Assembly: GCA_003427395.1 (NCBI GenBank) | Contig: BFEA01000028.1 | Location: forward strand, 5,009,558-5,037,633 | Reading direction: 5' to 3' | Length of the DNA: 28,076 nt | From: Chara braunii | Taxonomy: Eukaryota > Streptophyta > Charophyceae > Charales > Characeae | The notes under the pieces: generated by a model | Database searches by the model: none | Seen by the model: only the letters and a program-made list of their open reading frames with translations | What the model was told of the DNA's origin: nothing | Translations under genes and position numbers: made by a program | Shown: positions 1 through 10,339 of the stretch, one piece after another | Numbering within the stretch: the first letter of the stretch is position 1 | Layout: each line of letters opens with the position of its first letter

Positions 1-2050
1 GAAGTGTGATTGAGAGTGCAATCGTACCAAGGAAAATGTGATGTTGTGTGTGCATGCATATGAGGACCCCGAAAAGACTAAGGGGCCTACTTCAATAAGG
101 TGGGAAGCAAATTGTGAGATCCGATGGATGCGTAGAGGCGAGGGGGAGGACGGCCCCGCCGCACCCCGATGACGCCATATAGCCAAAATGCTTAGGGAAA
201 TGGTGCGTGGCCTAAGGATGACGCTTAGCCTACGCACAAGAGAAGAGAAACGCTCAAAAAACCCCTGGACTGCCTGCGTATTGGAAGGAGCAATTGCTTG
301 AGAACACAATAAAGAATAAAAAAAAAATCAGCGTTGCGGAACGCCCAGCGAGACTACCACCCAGCGTGAGGGTTGAGCTACATCCCCAATGTCAAAGCTC
401 TCTTGCGTGATGGCCCATCCCCATCCATCTCAAAGCACTAGGTGGGGGTGACCTCGGGACGAACAGCCCGCGCCCTGAGCATGAGCGTGAGCGGGCCGAA
501 CCAACTGGGACCCGCAGTGGGGTCGACTAAGGCTCGAAAGTCTACCGGGGCTAGGCCCTACAACGGGAACAGCATGAGTGAGGGGATGACTGATAAAGTG
601 CGAAGTGAGGAGTTTAATTGTAAAAATATTTCCTTGAGCCCAGGTGGAGGCGTGATATGATAGGCACTGCGGCCAGTACGATGCTTAGACTCTTCGATAG
701 TGTGAGCCGGTGATGATTTGAGTCGTTTGCGGACTGTCTGGCTAACTATCGATAAATCTCGAGAAGTAGTGGCCACTAGGATAGCGGTTTGGCTAGTCCG
801 AAGAGAAGCTTATGTGTTAATTATATGTGATATATGTATATATGGTCTTTGTGACTGTCTGGTTGGTTGTCTCTATATATGTGTTGTCATTGTGTTTTGT
901 TTGATGTAAGATTGATGGCGTATGTATGGATTGTCTTCCACGAGGACATAAATTTTGCATGAAACCCACGGCTGGCATGGGACCAGGGGTGAATGGGGTG
1001 ACTTTCTTATGTGGAAGGTGGTTCTTCCGGAAAGGAGTTAGTCGGCATGTATAATTTGTCCTCAGTGGAAGTGTATTCTTGAGTTGTTACCCCCTGGTTG
1101 AGACTTAAGGAAGCAATTATTAGTCTCAAGACTGATAGTGAGACCCATGTCGGAACTATGTTCCTGGTCCATTAGTGGGGTGTTGTTATCCTTCTTATGA
1201 TAAAATAACTACATTATCTGTTGAGAGAGGAGGAGGGAGCTTGTTACCTTGTCGAAAACTGTAATAGCCAGGTAGAACAACTACTGTTTAGCAAAGAGCG
1301 GTTCTGGAGTAGCGACCTAGACTCGTCTCGTGTTCAGTAGGGCCACCGTATTTATAAGAGGTGCGAATCCGCTGTTCGTTGCTTTGATAAGTATGAGTGG
1401 GGTTGTCCATCTTGCCATTATAAGTTCGATGAGGTGCAAGCACTGGAATCAAAGGGGTCACGGTGAGGCTTGATCTTTAGAGCGGGGCTCACGAGTCAAG
1501 ATGTTATCTCGTGAGGATTACACCGCCCCCGTATTATATGCTTCGCATAAGACCTGAAGGGAGTAACAATTGTATCATGCTATTTACTCATTGTCAGTCT
1601 TATTTTTGCCTTATAGAATCTGCAATACGCTTTTGAGAGTTGTTGAGTTGCGTGACTGATAGTTGAGTTAAATTCATATATCTGTTTCTGAAGCATCTTA
1701 TGTTTTTCATCTGCGATTCTAACTGACGAATAGTGTTTATCGCATCATGAATTATTGATTGTGTGTATAGGTTATCTATTGTGGGTTATACCATATTTTA
1801 AAGACTCGTGTTTGAAGTATCTACTTATGTGATATATATGTGTTGTATCATTTTTGGATACTATAAGTGATATCTGATTAATGTCTGAGCTATGTTTTGA
1901 GTATTATATCAGGGATAATTAAGTCTTGTGATTTGGATATGTTTTCAAAGGCTCTCTTCGGTATCGTTGTCATTTTGAGTAGGTTTTTATGAGTGCTTAC
2001 GGGATGAAGTGTCGAGGTGATTCTAGTAGGATATATTTTGTATTTGATTT
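1..2050. other. Gene-free AT-rich stretch upstream of Gag
   Basis: I see no supportable gene here; open frames are short and show no recognisable domain. The DNA is moderately AT-rich, more so from 1560 to 2050. It contains short inverted repeats: arms at 203-216 and 224-237 (14 positions, one wobble, one mismatch), TTGAGACT at 1098-1105 with its complement at 1122-1129, and CTCACGAG at 1488-1495 with its complement at 1508-1515. Part of it may be the LTR or leader of the Gag element that follows, since the purine-rich run before TGATATGATA near 650 looks like a polypurine tract next to an LTR start. I could not find a matching second LTR downstream of Gag, so no LTR is called. Confidence 0.4.
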
Positions 2051-2132
2051 AATTGTGTAACTTCTTTCGAACCTCGACCCTAAGGCCGCTCGTTGTCTTG
2101 TTCAACAGGTGAAGGGGTTGAGGGAGCTCGAG

Positions 2133-3195
2133 ATGGAGGGTTCTCAAGGAAAGATTGGGGCCGAGGAACTCGCTTCTCTGTTGGAATGGCGAGATTGGGA
2201 GCGAGACAACCTGCCCAAGGTTGAGATCGACTTCTTCAAAGGCGATCATGTTTCTGACTTCCTCGACAAGTTTGAACAGATAGCGTCCCACTGCAAATGG
2301 AGTGAGGGGCAAATGCTAGAAGAAGTGATAAAGTATATTTGTATAGGCTTGAAGGGTGAAGTCAGTGAGTGGGTTGGTTAGAAGAGCAGGGTCATCGTGG
2401 GGAAAGTTCTATGATGACATGTGGAATAAGTACCGGCTAGGTGAGGAACAACTGACCAGAGACGATATTGAGAAGATAGATCGGTATAGATTTGTGTCAA
2501 TGGGGTACTTCTTGGCAGAGTATGAGCACGCATCGCGTAAGGTCTGGACACTGTCAGAACATAACAAATGCTTTGTCTTCCTCATGAACTTCACGAATGC
2601 AGAACAACGAGATTTGATTCGTGGAGCAGAAGGGAGACTAGTATGGAATAAGATTCGACAGAACCTTGAACAGAAGGATTTCGACCAGTACCTCTGCCAT
2701 ACTCTGCGGGAAGCGAGGAAAAGAAAGAAGGCGCTGGATAGTGAGAAGAGTGAGCTTGAAAAGGGGTTGAGTGATTCTGCAGTAGGCACCTCTGATGCTA
2801 AGAAAGTTGGATCCCAGAAGGACGCCGAGAACGTCAGGCGAAATCACAGGTGGAGCAGAGAGAAGAAAAATGAGTCGGGAGGTGAGAGAAAAGAGATACC
2901 GGCTAAAGTAAGAGTTGTTGCAACCCATACCTGTGAGAGAACGCTTGATGCTCCAGACGAGAAGGGAATAGAGGAGCAAAGAGTTCTGGGGGGAGTTGCT
3001 ATAACCCTGCCGCACACTGCATCCAATCTTGATAAGGAGTGTGATGACAAAGGAACATCGTCAGTTGTAAGTCGAACTAGACGAAGGAATAGAAGGGGGC
3101 GAGAACGGTGGGCGAGGGTAGTATGTGCTTACTGTGGGCAGGCTGGCCATACCCCTCGCAAATGTAAGATGGCAAAGAAAGGAATTGAGGGGTGA
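2133..3195 (+). pseudogene. LTR-retrotransposon Gag with zinc knuckle, frameshifted
   Basis: Gag is the structural protein that packages LTR-retrotransposon RNA. The first frame starts at the ATG at 2133 and carries an acidic N-terminus and a stretch typical of plant Gag (KVEIDFFKGD, then FLDKFEQIA). It stops at about 2381. The capsid-like region resumes in another frame from about 2380 with SWGKFYDDMW, so a one-base-class indel lies near 2356-2392. The second frame continues through a basic, charged linker to a CCHC knuckle at 3124-3165 (C-x2-C-x4-H-x4-C, CAYCGQAGHTPRKC) and ends at 3195. No protease, RT, RNase H or integrase follows on either strand down to about 5400. This is either a non-autonomous gag-only element or a decayed remnant. 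The Gag call is firm; superfamily (Ty3/gypsy more likely) is inference. Confidence 0.8.
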
Positions 3196-5420
3196 GGTTG
3201 TCTACCTAGGTGAGAATGGTGTCAACGATCTTAAGTGACTAATAGTTGGACACTCAAAAGGTCGTGACAGCGTGGTAGGCTCGATTGACAGAACTAATGA
3301 GCGATTACCTGCTTATCTTGCCTTTATTTCCAAACCTATGAATTTCATGAGACATAGGCCCTTTCTTGTATATATTTCTGATATCGAAGGTGCGTTTTTA
3401 CTTTTTGGGGTTGTGCGTATATTTTGGATCTGACTATCCTCTCTTTAAGCTGTTTCTAACTTTAGTCAAATACGAGTGGAGATCTTTTAAGAAATTGTCG
3501 TCTGTACGCTAAACGCATACCCAATTGTGCGAGAACATTTGATATTATTTTGCGTATATGACTTGTGTGATACGTTATACAGGGTCTTTTGTTGATTGAG
3601 ATATGAATTTGTGATAATTTGAGATTTGTGAGGATGTGAGATTTGGGATGACGTGATTTTCCTCTGGGAATATGAGTTTTGATTCCCCTGGGTTGCAGGA
3701 TCACGCGTGTTCTGGTTGTCATCGACATTCTCATCAAAGTGCCCTTGTGAGTCTTTTTGTGTATTACTTTGATTAATGGTGAAGTGAAGAAGGCGTGATT
3801 ATTTGTGGGGTATTTCTGAAAGGCTCAAAGAGTCCAGAAAATCACATTAAGAAAGAGGTTATGCCCGAGGGCGGCCTTACAAAGTTTGAGGGGTATGTTC
3901 AAGTGAAGAATGTTTTAAGGTTATATAAGCAAATCCATCCATGAGTGAGAGGATGGCTGAGAGATTTTTATGGGTGATTCTCCTTCAGAGTGGAAGGAGT
4001 CTTAAAAGGTATTATGGAAGGCTCACCCATGAGAGGAAGGGGGTGGCCTAAAAATATTTTTTATGGAGTTAGAGTATTACCTCCGGCCAAATCGGCAGTT
4101 CCGCCCACCTGGGCCTCAACTGCCAGTAAGCGTGTCATCTGCGACAGGGAAACTTGTCATGTAAGAAAGCCCTTACCCGGCCAGTGGTTGTGAGTCCCGG
4201 GTGGTTCTGTGTGTGGCAGGGGGTAAGGAAAAATTCGTTCAATTCGGCATCCCCGCTTGCGTAGTCACGTAAAAGTTGGTAAGGCTGGTTGTGAGTCCTT
4301 TGCTCAGCTGGTTATGGGCCACAAGCGGTCTAGTCTGTGACGGGGACTTCCATGATTAAGACTCCTTGAGAGGAACTAAAGTTTTGCTGATAGCCGGTGG
4401 GAGTGCCATCTACGGCAGGAAGGATCGACCTGATTATGGGGCCCTCCAATCGGCTAGGGTTTTGTTGAAAGGGGTGATGGCAATAAGTGTGAGATTTTGA
4501 AAAGTAAAAGTGAGTTCTATTTGGAAGAAAATTATGAGGGTTTGCTCATTGAGCTAAACTTATGAGGGAGAATGACAAAGTATGTAACGAGGAGTGAAGG
4601 ACCCTACTTACGAAAGTAAGATTTATGAGAAAAGGGCATGGGCTTCAATTATTTGTTTAAAGGCTCAATAAAGGCTTAGTGGATACCCTTGCCTGTCTTC
4701 CCTGTGAGTGGTGAAAGTAAGTGGCCTATGCATGATAGTGGTGACTTGTGGGACTGGGCTTAACGGGGCCCTGCCCATAAGGTACATTTGTGGTACGTAT
4801 GATGGGGTTGAGCACCCCAATCATCTAGATTAGCTGAAAGATTGAGGTGTCTGATTAAATCCCACAATGAGGTGTTCTTTTGAGAGAGAACTTGTAACAA
4901 GAGTATATAGGTTGGTGGAGCTTGAGTAATTGATGGGTGAAAAGAAAAGAGTTTACCTGAAGATTGGGGTCCTGAAATTTGACCCACCACTGAGTCTTAG
5001 TCTTAGCCAGTGGTGGGGTAATCAGTGTGTCCGGCGCGATAAGACATCGCTCAAAGACACCGGAAGTGTTGTAGTCCTAAGTTTGGCTTTGGATGACTCC
5101 CCGTCCGTGGCTATAGTGGGTGGAAAGTGGGTTTATCCACTTTGTTGAATTAGAAATGGAGGAGTGTTTGTGCTTAGCCGATTACTCGGCTATTATAGAT
5201 TTCTATTTCTGATCAGGAATTGAATGGTATTTTCGACCTTTGACTTCTGCACGAATTATCTTAAGGAAACGAGGTCTAGTGTTGATACAACTAGATGACC
5301 GTTTCAGTTGAAGTTGAGAACTCAAGGGAGTTGTCATGTACTTCTTCGGAAGACTATAGTTGAATAGAAATACTTGGTGCGACGAGGACGTCGTTTAATA
5401 GAGTCCGGGAAGACTGTCAT
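3196..5420. other. Gene-free stretch downstream of Gag
   Basis: No coding region is supportable; the available open frames are short and compositionally random. It should hold pol and the 3' LTR if the Gag element were complete, but I see neither. Notable structures are a nested inverted repeat (GGCAGTT at 4094-4100 with 4118-4124, enclosing GCCCA/TGGGC at 4103-4114) and a 10-bp perfect one (4983-4992 with 5008-5017). Confidence 0.4.
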
Positions 5421-5421
5421 A

Positions 5422-5447
5422 CCAAATACCCTTACAAGGGTATTTGG
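5422..5447. repeat. 12-bp perfect inverted repeat with 2-base loop
   Basis: The arms 5422-5433 and 5436-5447 are perfectly complementary (left arm CCAAATACCCTT) around the dinucleotide AC. A T-run follows at 5452-5457. It looks like a bacterial intrinsic terminator, but the surroundings are eukaryotic transposon DNA, so I call only the inverted repeat. Confidence 0.8.
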
Positions 5448-6433
5448 CGTGTTTTTTGCGAGTCGCGCGAGCGTGGTATCGCCCGCTTGACGGCGCGTGC
5501 GTGAGCAGAAGCATAGGTTCTTGTCAGGGTGAGAGGCGCACATGGCGGCGTGGGGTACTGATGGTGAGGCGCAACTGTGCGCTGCCTAGGCGTGCGTGGC
5601 GTCACGGACCAGCGGGACGCGTGACGTCTGCTTGTATTTTATATCAAATAATTGTTGTATTGATTTTTGTTATGCTCCGGCGTGCCGTTGACTCGGACGC
5701 GACGCTGGACTAAATGGGCGTCACAGTAGTCGAGGGCCTTGAGCGCGGGCCTCGCCTGACGGTCCGCGAGCTCGGGGTGCTGACAAAGGTCCCCTACCAC
5801 GCCGTGGCAGAGAAAACCGCGGCGTAGTTAGGATCTGAGTTTGTAGTTGTACTTTAGATAGAAGGGTCGGTAATGCCGGATGTATATGACCTATGTTTCG
5901 TGTTCGATGAAGTCGTTCGGGGGTGTGTTGTATTCACGGACTGCCTGAAGTACGGCTACTAACTGTTTTCGTGACTGCGCCGAAGTTATCCCGTCTTGGT
6001 ATTATGGGGAACCCCGTAGCGGCCACATCCGTGCTCGGGCCTCCAACAAGGGAACGTGCGGGAGCTGCACCCACCAGCGGGGGCGGTATTTGTTGTAGCG
6101 GTGGGTGTACCGGCCAGGGGCTAGCCAATAGTATAGGGCCAAGGTCTTTCGATCGGCCAGGGTTCAGCCGGTAGCATCAGGGCCGAGCTTCTTCGATGGG
6201 CCAGTCACCTTGCCCCACCTCTGGCCCTCTCCCCCTATGACCATCGGCGGCCTCCGCCTTATGTTACTCGGCGGGGGCCAGCGGCTTAGAGAAGCCGTGG
6301 GCACTAGGCTTGCCCGCGGGCTGCCCTTGGACCATGAGCTGCAAAAATCGGCACTCGGGGCGAGTGGAGAGCTCGGCGGGTCAACGCAGTGCGGGCAAGG
6401 CGGAACGATAATACAGAGGGGACGGGGGAAAAA

Positions 6434-6462
6434 GTACCTGGGCGCAAAGAGGGGCCAGGTAC
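6434..6462. repeat. Inverted repeat, GTACCTGG arms
   Basis: GTACCTGG (6434-6441) pairs with CCAGGTAC (6455-6462). Adding C6443 against G6454, with G6442 bulged, extends the stem to 9 bp. A similar ACCTGGCGC palindrome lies at 6768-6791. Confidence 0.7.
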
Positions 6463-6767
6463 ATGCGGAGTAAGGAAGAAGGGCAGCGGTGACGGGGGAA
6501 CCGACCGAAAGCCGGGCGAGTGGAGAAAGGGAGGAAGGGAGTGGTAAAGCACTTACCTGGCAACGTAGGCGGAAGTTCGGACAGTGGGCGAGGCGGTAGA
6601 ACGGGGAGATACCTCGGGCCAGTGTGAGTAAGCTGGCGGGTGATATGTGTTAGGCGCAGTCGAGGAGCAGAGTGCATAGGGCGTGGAGGTGAGGTGGAAA
6701 GCAGTAGTGCGACGGGCGACGGGCGAAAGGCCGGTGAGACGCAGACAAGGGGAAAACGGGGGGATGA

Positions 6768-6791
6768 ACCTGGCGCGATTCTGCGCCAGGT
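6768..6791. repeat. 9-bp perfect inverted repeat, ACCTGGCGC arms
   Basis: ACCTGGCGC (6768-6776) and GCGCCAGGT (6783-6791) are perfect complements around the 6-base loop GATTCT. The arms share ACCTGG/CCAGGT with the 6434-6462 palindrome, and the right arm runs into CCAGGTACGT, which resembles a splice donor on the plus strand. Confidence 0.75.
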
Positions 6792-8781
6792 ACGTGCAGC
6801 AAGAGAGATGGCAGAAGCTGGCCATGGCAGGGTAAAAATTAGCGTAACTGCCTATTTCTTAGTGTAATCGGGCAGGGGTAGATGCTAGCTGGGGGTTTTA
6901 AGAGAGGGCGACTTCGAATATGAAGTCAGATCGGTAGGAGGGTTAGTAAGTTAGGAGTTAGTGAAGGAAAGTCCCGCGCGGAGATATGGCGGGAGGAGGA
7001 TGGGGAAGAGGGAAAAGTCGGAGGTATTAGTGAACTCTCGACGAAATCAGTCGGGACAAGATAGCAGACGTGGGTTTTGGCATGAGGCGAACCCATTGGA
7101 AGCGTTAGATTAGGGAAAGGAGTAGTATAGGGGGAGGTTGATGAGATAAGTATCACGCAGGCAGATGGCTTTAGATTAGTGGATAAACCTCCCCGCGTTC
7201 TAGCGAGAGATTCAACCTCGTATCGTATGAATGGAGAAGAGCGGGAGAGTGTGTGGCAGCGGGCGGAGCAGCAGACCAGCAGGCGATGATCGGAGGGATG
7301 GAAGAAGGAGGGTGTCGAGAAAGGACTTACCTGGCGGATGTATCCGACCTTCTCCTAGTGGGAGATTCGTTCGAAGTTTGCTCCCCGCTCCCGTAGAGAT
7401 AGTGTCGGGGCCGGCCGTAACACAGGAGACTTACCTGTGGCCGGGGCGATGCTCGTCCCATTGAGGGAAGTTGCGTAAGAACGGCCGCGGGGCCGGAGAC
7501 TGGTGTGCTGGGAGTTCGAAGAGGGTTAGCGAGGACTGCACGTGCGGTCTGCCTACTGTATGGACGACAGGGTCACGCCGCTATCCTGCTGCTTGAGCGA
7601 GGGAGTCGGGAGTGCACTAGAGGAAGGAGGGGGCGCTCGGAACTGGTAAGCAGAGTCGGTGATCTCTCCACTAGACGATGCTTAGTCGGTCATGGGGTGC
7701 CCAGCGGGATAGACTCAGTTGTGGAGCCGTGAGTCCCACTTGTTAAACTTACGGGCCGCTTGCTCTCGTGAACCCGGGCCAGTAAGAGGTCAACAGTGGA
7801 GCGCAGACTTATCTGCTAGCCAGTGCAGAACTCACGTGGCAGAATGAAGTGGCTGCACAAAGGGGGCAACGACAAGCTCTCACCGAAGGTGCAGATTGGT
7901 TTAAGAATCGTGCGCTCTGGCTGAGAGGGTGCTGTGTGGTAGTATGCACGGGCGTTGAGCCTGCGCCTAGTCACTGTAAACATTGTGTGTCCAAGGGGGC
8001 CGCCCTCCACTATACGTCCTTGGCTGCAACCCGCGGTGCCGCTGGTTACTAAGTGCAGCGAAAACTACCTTAGCTGCATTCCTGCTGCAGCCGCTGCGGT
8101 ACTTACTACAGGCTGTTGTTATGAACTGACTGGGGGCGCAGGTGTAGTATAGGGAGAGTGGTTGAGCTGCAGGGAGGGGTGGTGCTACGAATTGAGAGGT
8201 CGCCAAGGGGGTTGACGTCGACAATATGGCTGAAGTTTGACCCAACTGTTCTTACTTGGCCATCATTGCGGGGCCCTCAGGCGTATGAAGGTAACAAGGC
8301 CCTCTCCTGCGAGCCTGAGTGCACCCTTCTTGGATCTGAGAGACTAAAAACTTTCTCCTTCTGTCCTTCTTGATCTCAGTCTAATCCGGGTTACGAGAGG
8401 AAGGCGGCAGGCGAGATTGCAACCCGTAAGACCGCAGCAAGACTCTGTGGGGAGTCAGCCCACCAATTGCGGGAGCTCTGCCGGAACTCAGGAGGAGTTC
8501 TGGAGGCAGGGAATTGTAAGGTAACCATTGTTTCCCTCTATAAACCCGGTTTTACCCCATATCTGTACTTCTCTCTGTGCGCTGACTGAGTGTATTGCGT
8601 GCATCCCTACGTCGACTTTTAATTTGACTTTCAGGACATGAATCAGGCTAAGTAAAGGAATGCATGCAACCCTCAGTTTCAATTTTGTTGTTCGCATGAA
8701 ATCGGATTGCTAAAAGGAAGTGCATCTGGGGAAGGCAGGATGGAGGGTTGTTTTGCTTGAGGGTTTGACTGGGTCATTTAG

Positions 8782-9669
8782 GCTGGGAGATCCCCATGAG
8801 TTTGGGGAGATTCAGCGCTATGTTACTTTGACTTGAGTGGAGCGTCAGACCCTCCTATAAGTTTAGGGGGTCTGATCGCTCTGGTGGATGGGAAGTCCCC
8901 ATAAGTTTGGGGAGACCCGGTGCTGTGAATTGCATGAAGGGTCAGGACGCTCTATAAGTTTAGGTGACCTGACTGCTCTGACTTGCGAGGGTTTGATTGT
9001 GTTTGATTTTCGGAAACTCAAGGCGCTCTATAAGTTTAGGTATCCTGAGTTGCCTTGTTTCTTGGGTTTTATTCTTTGTTTCTGAACGAGGGGGCCGAAC
9101 CGTTCTGTAAGCTCAGGTGGCTCAGTCTCTTCCTGCTTTTGTTTTGAGGAAGTAATCTTTGGCAAAGGGCAGACCCTTCTGTAAGTTCAGGGGGTTTGAC
9201 TCAATGCCACACACATGATGGTTTAAGGAGAAATGAATCTGGTAGAGTGTTAAATCCTTCTGTAAGTTCAGGGGATCTGGCTCAAAGCCTCGCACATGCT
9301 GGAACCTAATGGTTATAATTTGGTTATACTCAATTACCTTTTTACTTATGAATAGGCTAGTCAGGCACAAGTTCCATAAAATTGGATGGCCTGACTATAG
9401 CTTAACGTAAATTGAAGAGAGTACAATTAAGAATATAATTGAAGGTAACCGGGCCAACTGAGCTTTGTTTCTAAGATAAATGGCTCAGTCTTACGCCCAC
9501 CGTGAAGATTAAAGTTCAGAGAGATATATACAACTTGGCTATTTAAACAGTTCAGGGCAGCTAGAATGGTCTACTCATATACCCAAAGAAAAGAAAAGTA
9601 GTTGTGCCCTGTGTTTGTGTATACTTTGGCTAAGTTGGGTTCATTCCATAAGTTTAGGTGTCCTGACTT
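8782..9669. repeat. Array of stem-loops with conserved TAAGTT hexaloop and covarying stems
   Basis: About eleven related units, centred near 8800, 8861, 8905, 8957, 9033, 9110, 9184, 9265, 9379, 9473 and 9651. Most carry the loop TAAGTT (variants TGAGTT, TAAGCT, TAAAAT) closed by arms that change together: TCCCCA/TGGGGA at 8791 and 8896, CCTA/TAGG at 8854, CTA/TAG at 8952 and 9028, CTG/CAG at 9105, 9179 and 9260, TCCA/TGGA at 9373. Outer arms also pair and vary: TCAGACCC/GGGTCTGA (8845-8852, 8868-8875), GTCAGG/CCTGAC (8941, 8968), AACTCAAGG/CCTGAGTT (9015, 9044, one bulge), GCTAGTCAGGC with 9389-9401 (2-base bulge), ACTGAGC/GCTCAGT (9457, 9483), and AAGTTGGG/CCTGACTT with two G-T pairs (9632, 9662). 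The units at 9110 and 9265 have weak outer stems. It codes for nothing I can see. It could be part of a long LTR or a structured non-coding RNA; I know of no named family that matches. Confidence 0.8.
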
Positions 9670-9959
9670 TACGCCTTATGTGAGCTGGGTATAAAGGGTT
9701 AAAGCATTGAAAGATTATAAACTATTGTCTGCCATGTTGACGTGGGGATGGTGAGAGTACTTACCCTTGTGGTTTGGCCTGCATGTGGCTGAGTGAGACT
9801 GCTACTTGGTCTGAGTTTCAGTTTGATAGGTAGTTGCTTTAGGCGCTCGCCACTTTCTAGAGTCATAGGAGTTAGTTTCAATTCCTACATTTTCTTAGCT
9901 AAGTTTTTTTACTTAGGTCAATTCTCGCATTTTCTGGAATCTTTTGATATACTTGACTT

Positions 9960-10285
9960 TGTATAAATTTTGGTAAGCTACTTTCTCTACGGGAAGCGCT
10001 GCCGAAATTTCTACAAATCCAGGGAGTTTGTTAATTGTTGACTTTTCAAAGTTCAACTTGTCTAAAGTTCATATATGGTCTAGTAAAAATCTGGAAATTC
10101 TCCTTTTCTAAAGGGAGTGCTGCCCAAATTTTTGCTAATTCAGGAAGTTAGACAAAATTGAACTTTGGGATATCGAAGACTACTTTTGGTTTCATATTCA
10201 GGCTGATATAAATTCTGAAAAGGCACTTTTCCTACGGAAAACGCTGCCGAAATTTTCTTAATTTAGAGGAGTCAGATTATATTTT
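9960..10285. repeat. Three diverged ~122-bp tandem repeats, each with a hairpin and GCTGCCGAAATTT
   Basis: The motif GCTGCCGAAATTT (middle copy GCTGCCCAAATTT) recurs near 9999, 10119 and 10243. Each copy is preceded by a small hairpin whose stem differs: TTTCTC/GGGAAG with loop TAC (9982-9996), CTCCTTT/AAGGGAG with loop TCTA (10100-10117), and TTTTCC/GGAAAA with loop TAC (10227-10241). Each is followed by an AATCCAGGGAG-like or AATTCAGGAAG-like segment. The remaining sequence is AT-rich and diverged. Nothing suggests coding. Confidence 0.7.
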
Positions 10286-10295
10286 GACAGGTGGC

Positions 10296-10339
10296 GATTC
10301 TGGCGACCTGCCTTGAACAGGGGAGATTATGCCAGAATC
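10296..10339. repeat. 9-bp inverted repeat after the tandem repeats
   Basis: GATTCTGGC (10296-10304) and GCCAGAATC (10331-10339) are perfect complements, with CCTG/CAGG nested inside. It directly follows the last 122-bp repeat. The TGGCGA at its left edge loosely resembles a primer-binding site but the match is too short to call. Confidence 0.65.

Larger units (their letters stand above)
5448..8780. other. GC-rich gene-free stretch with inverted repeats
   Basis: No gene is supportable. The stretch is richer in G and C than its flanks. The motif ACTTACCTG recurs at about 6551, 7326 and 7426; read on the minus strand it is CAGGTAAGT, a consensus 5' splice site, but no coherent exon ends there. 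Palindromes include 6434-6462, 6768-6791, CACCCACC at 6068-6075 with 6100-6107, and a 14-position imperfect stem at 8595-8608 with 8656-8669. Some could be remains of an LTR or a non-coding transcript. Confidence 0.35.

Noticed and set aside
1360-1380. tRNA gene, from a GTGCGAATCC B-box-like string.
   Set aside because: It deviates from the B-box consensus and no cloverleaf can be drawn around it.
5422-5457. Bacterial intrinsic terminator.
   Set aside because: Hairpin plus T-run is present, but all genes in the window are eukaryotic retroelements.
5444-8373. Several short plus-strand open frames in the GC-rich stretch.
   Set aside because: GC-rich DNA gives chance open frames; none has a domain, and opposite-strand frames of equal length overlap them.
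8858-9668. TTTAGGG-like strings as interstitial telomeric repeats.
   Set aside because: They are single copies inside the TAAGTTTAGG loop context, never in tandem.
8782-9669. CRISPR array.
   Set aside because: The units have no constant repeat longer than the loop core and no uniform spacers, there are no cas genes, and the setting is eukaryotic.
10288-10310. Primer-binding site at TGGCGATTCTGGCGACC.
   Set aside because: It resembles tRNA-Arg-type sites only over a few bases and is better explained as one arm of the 9-bp inverted repeat.
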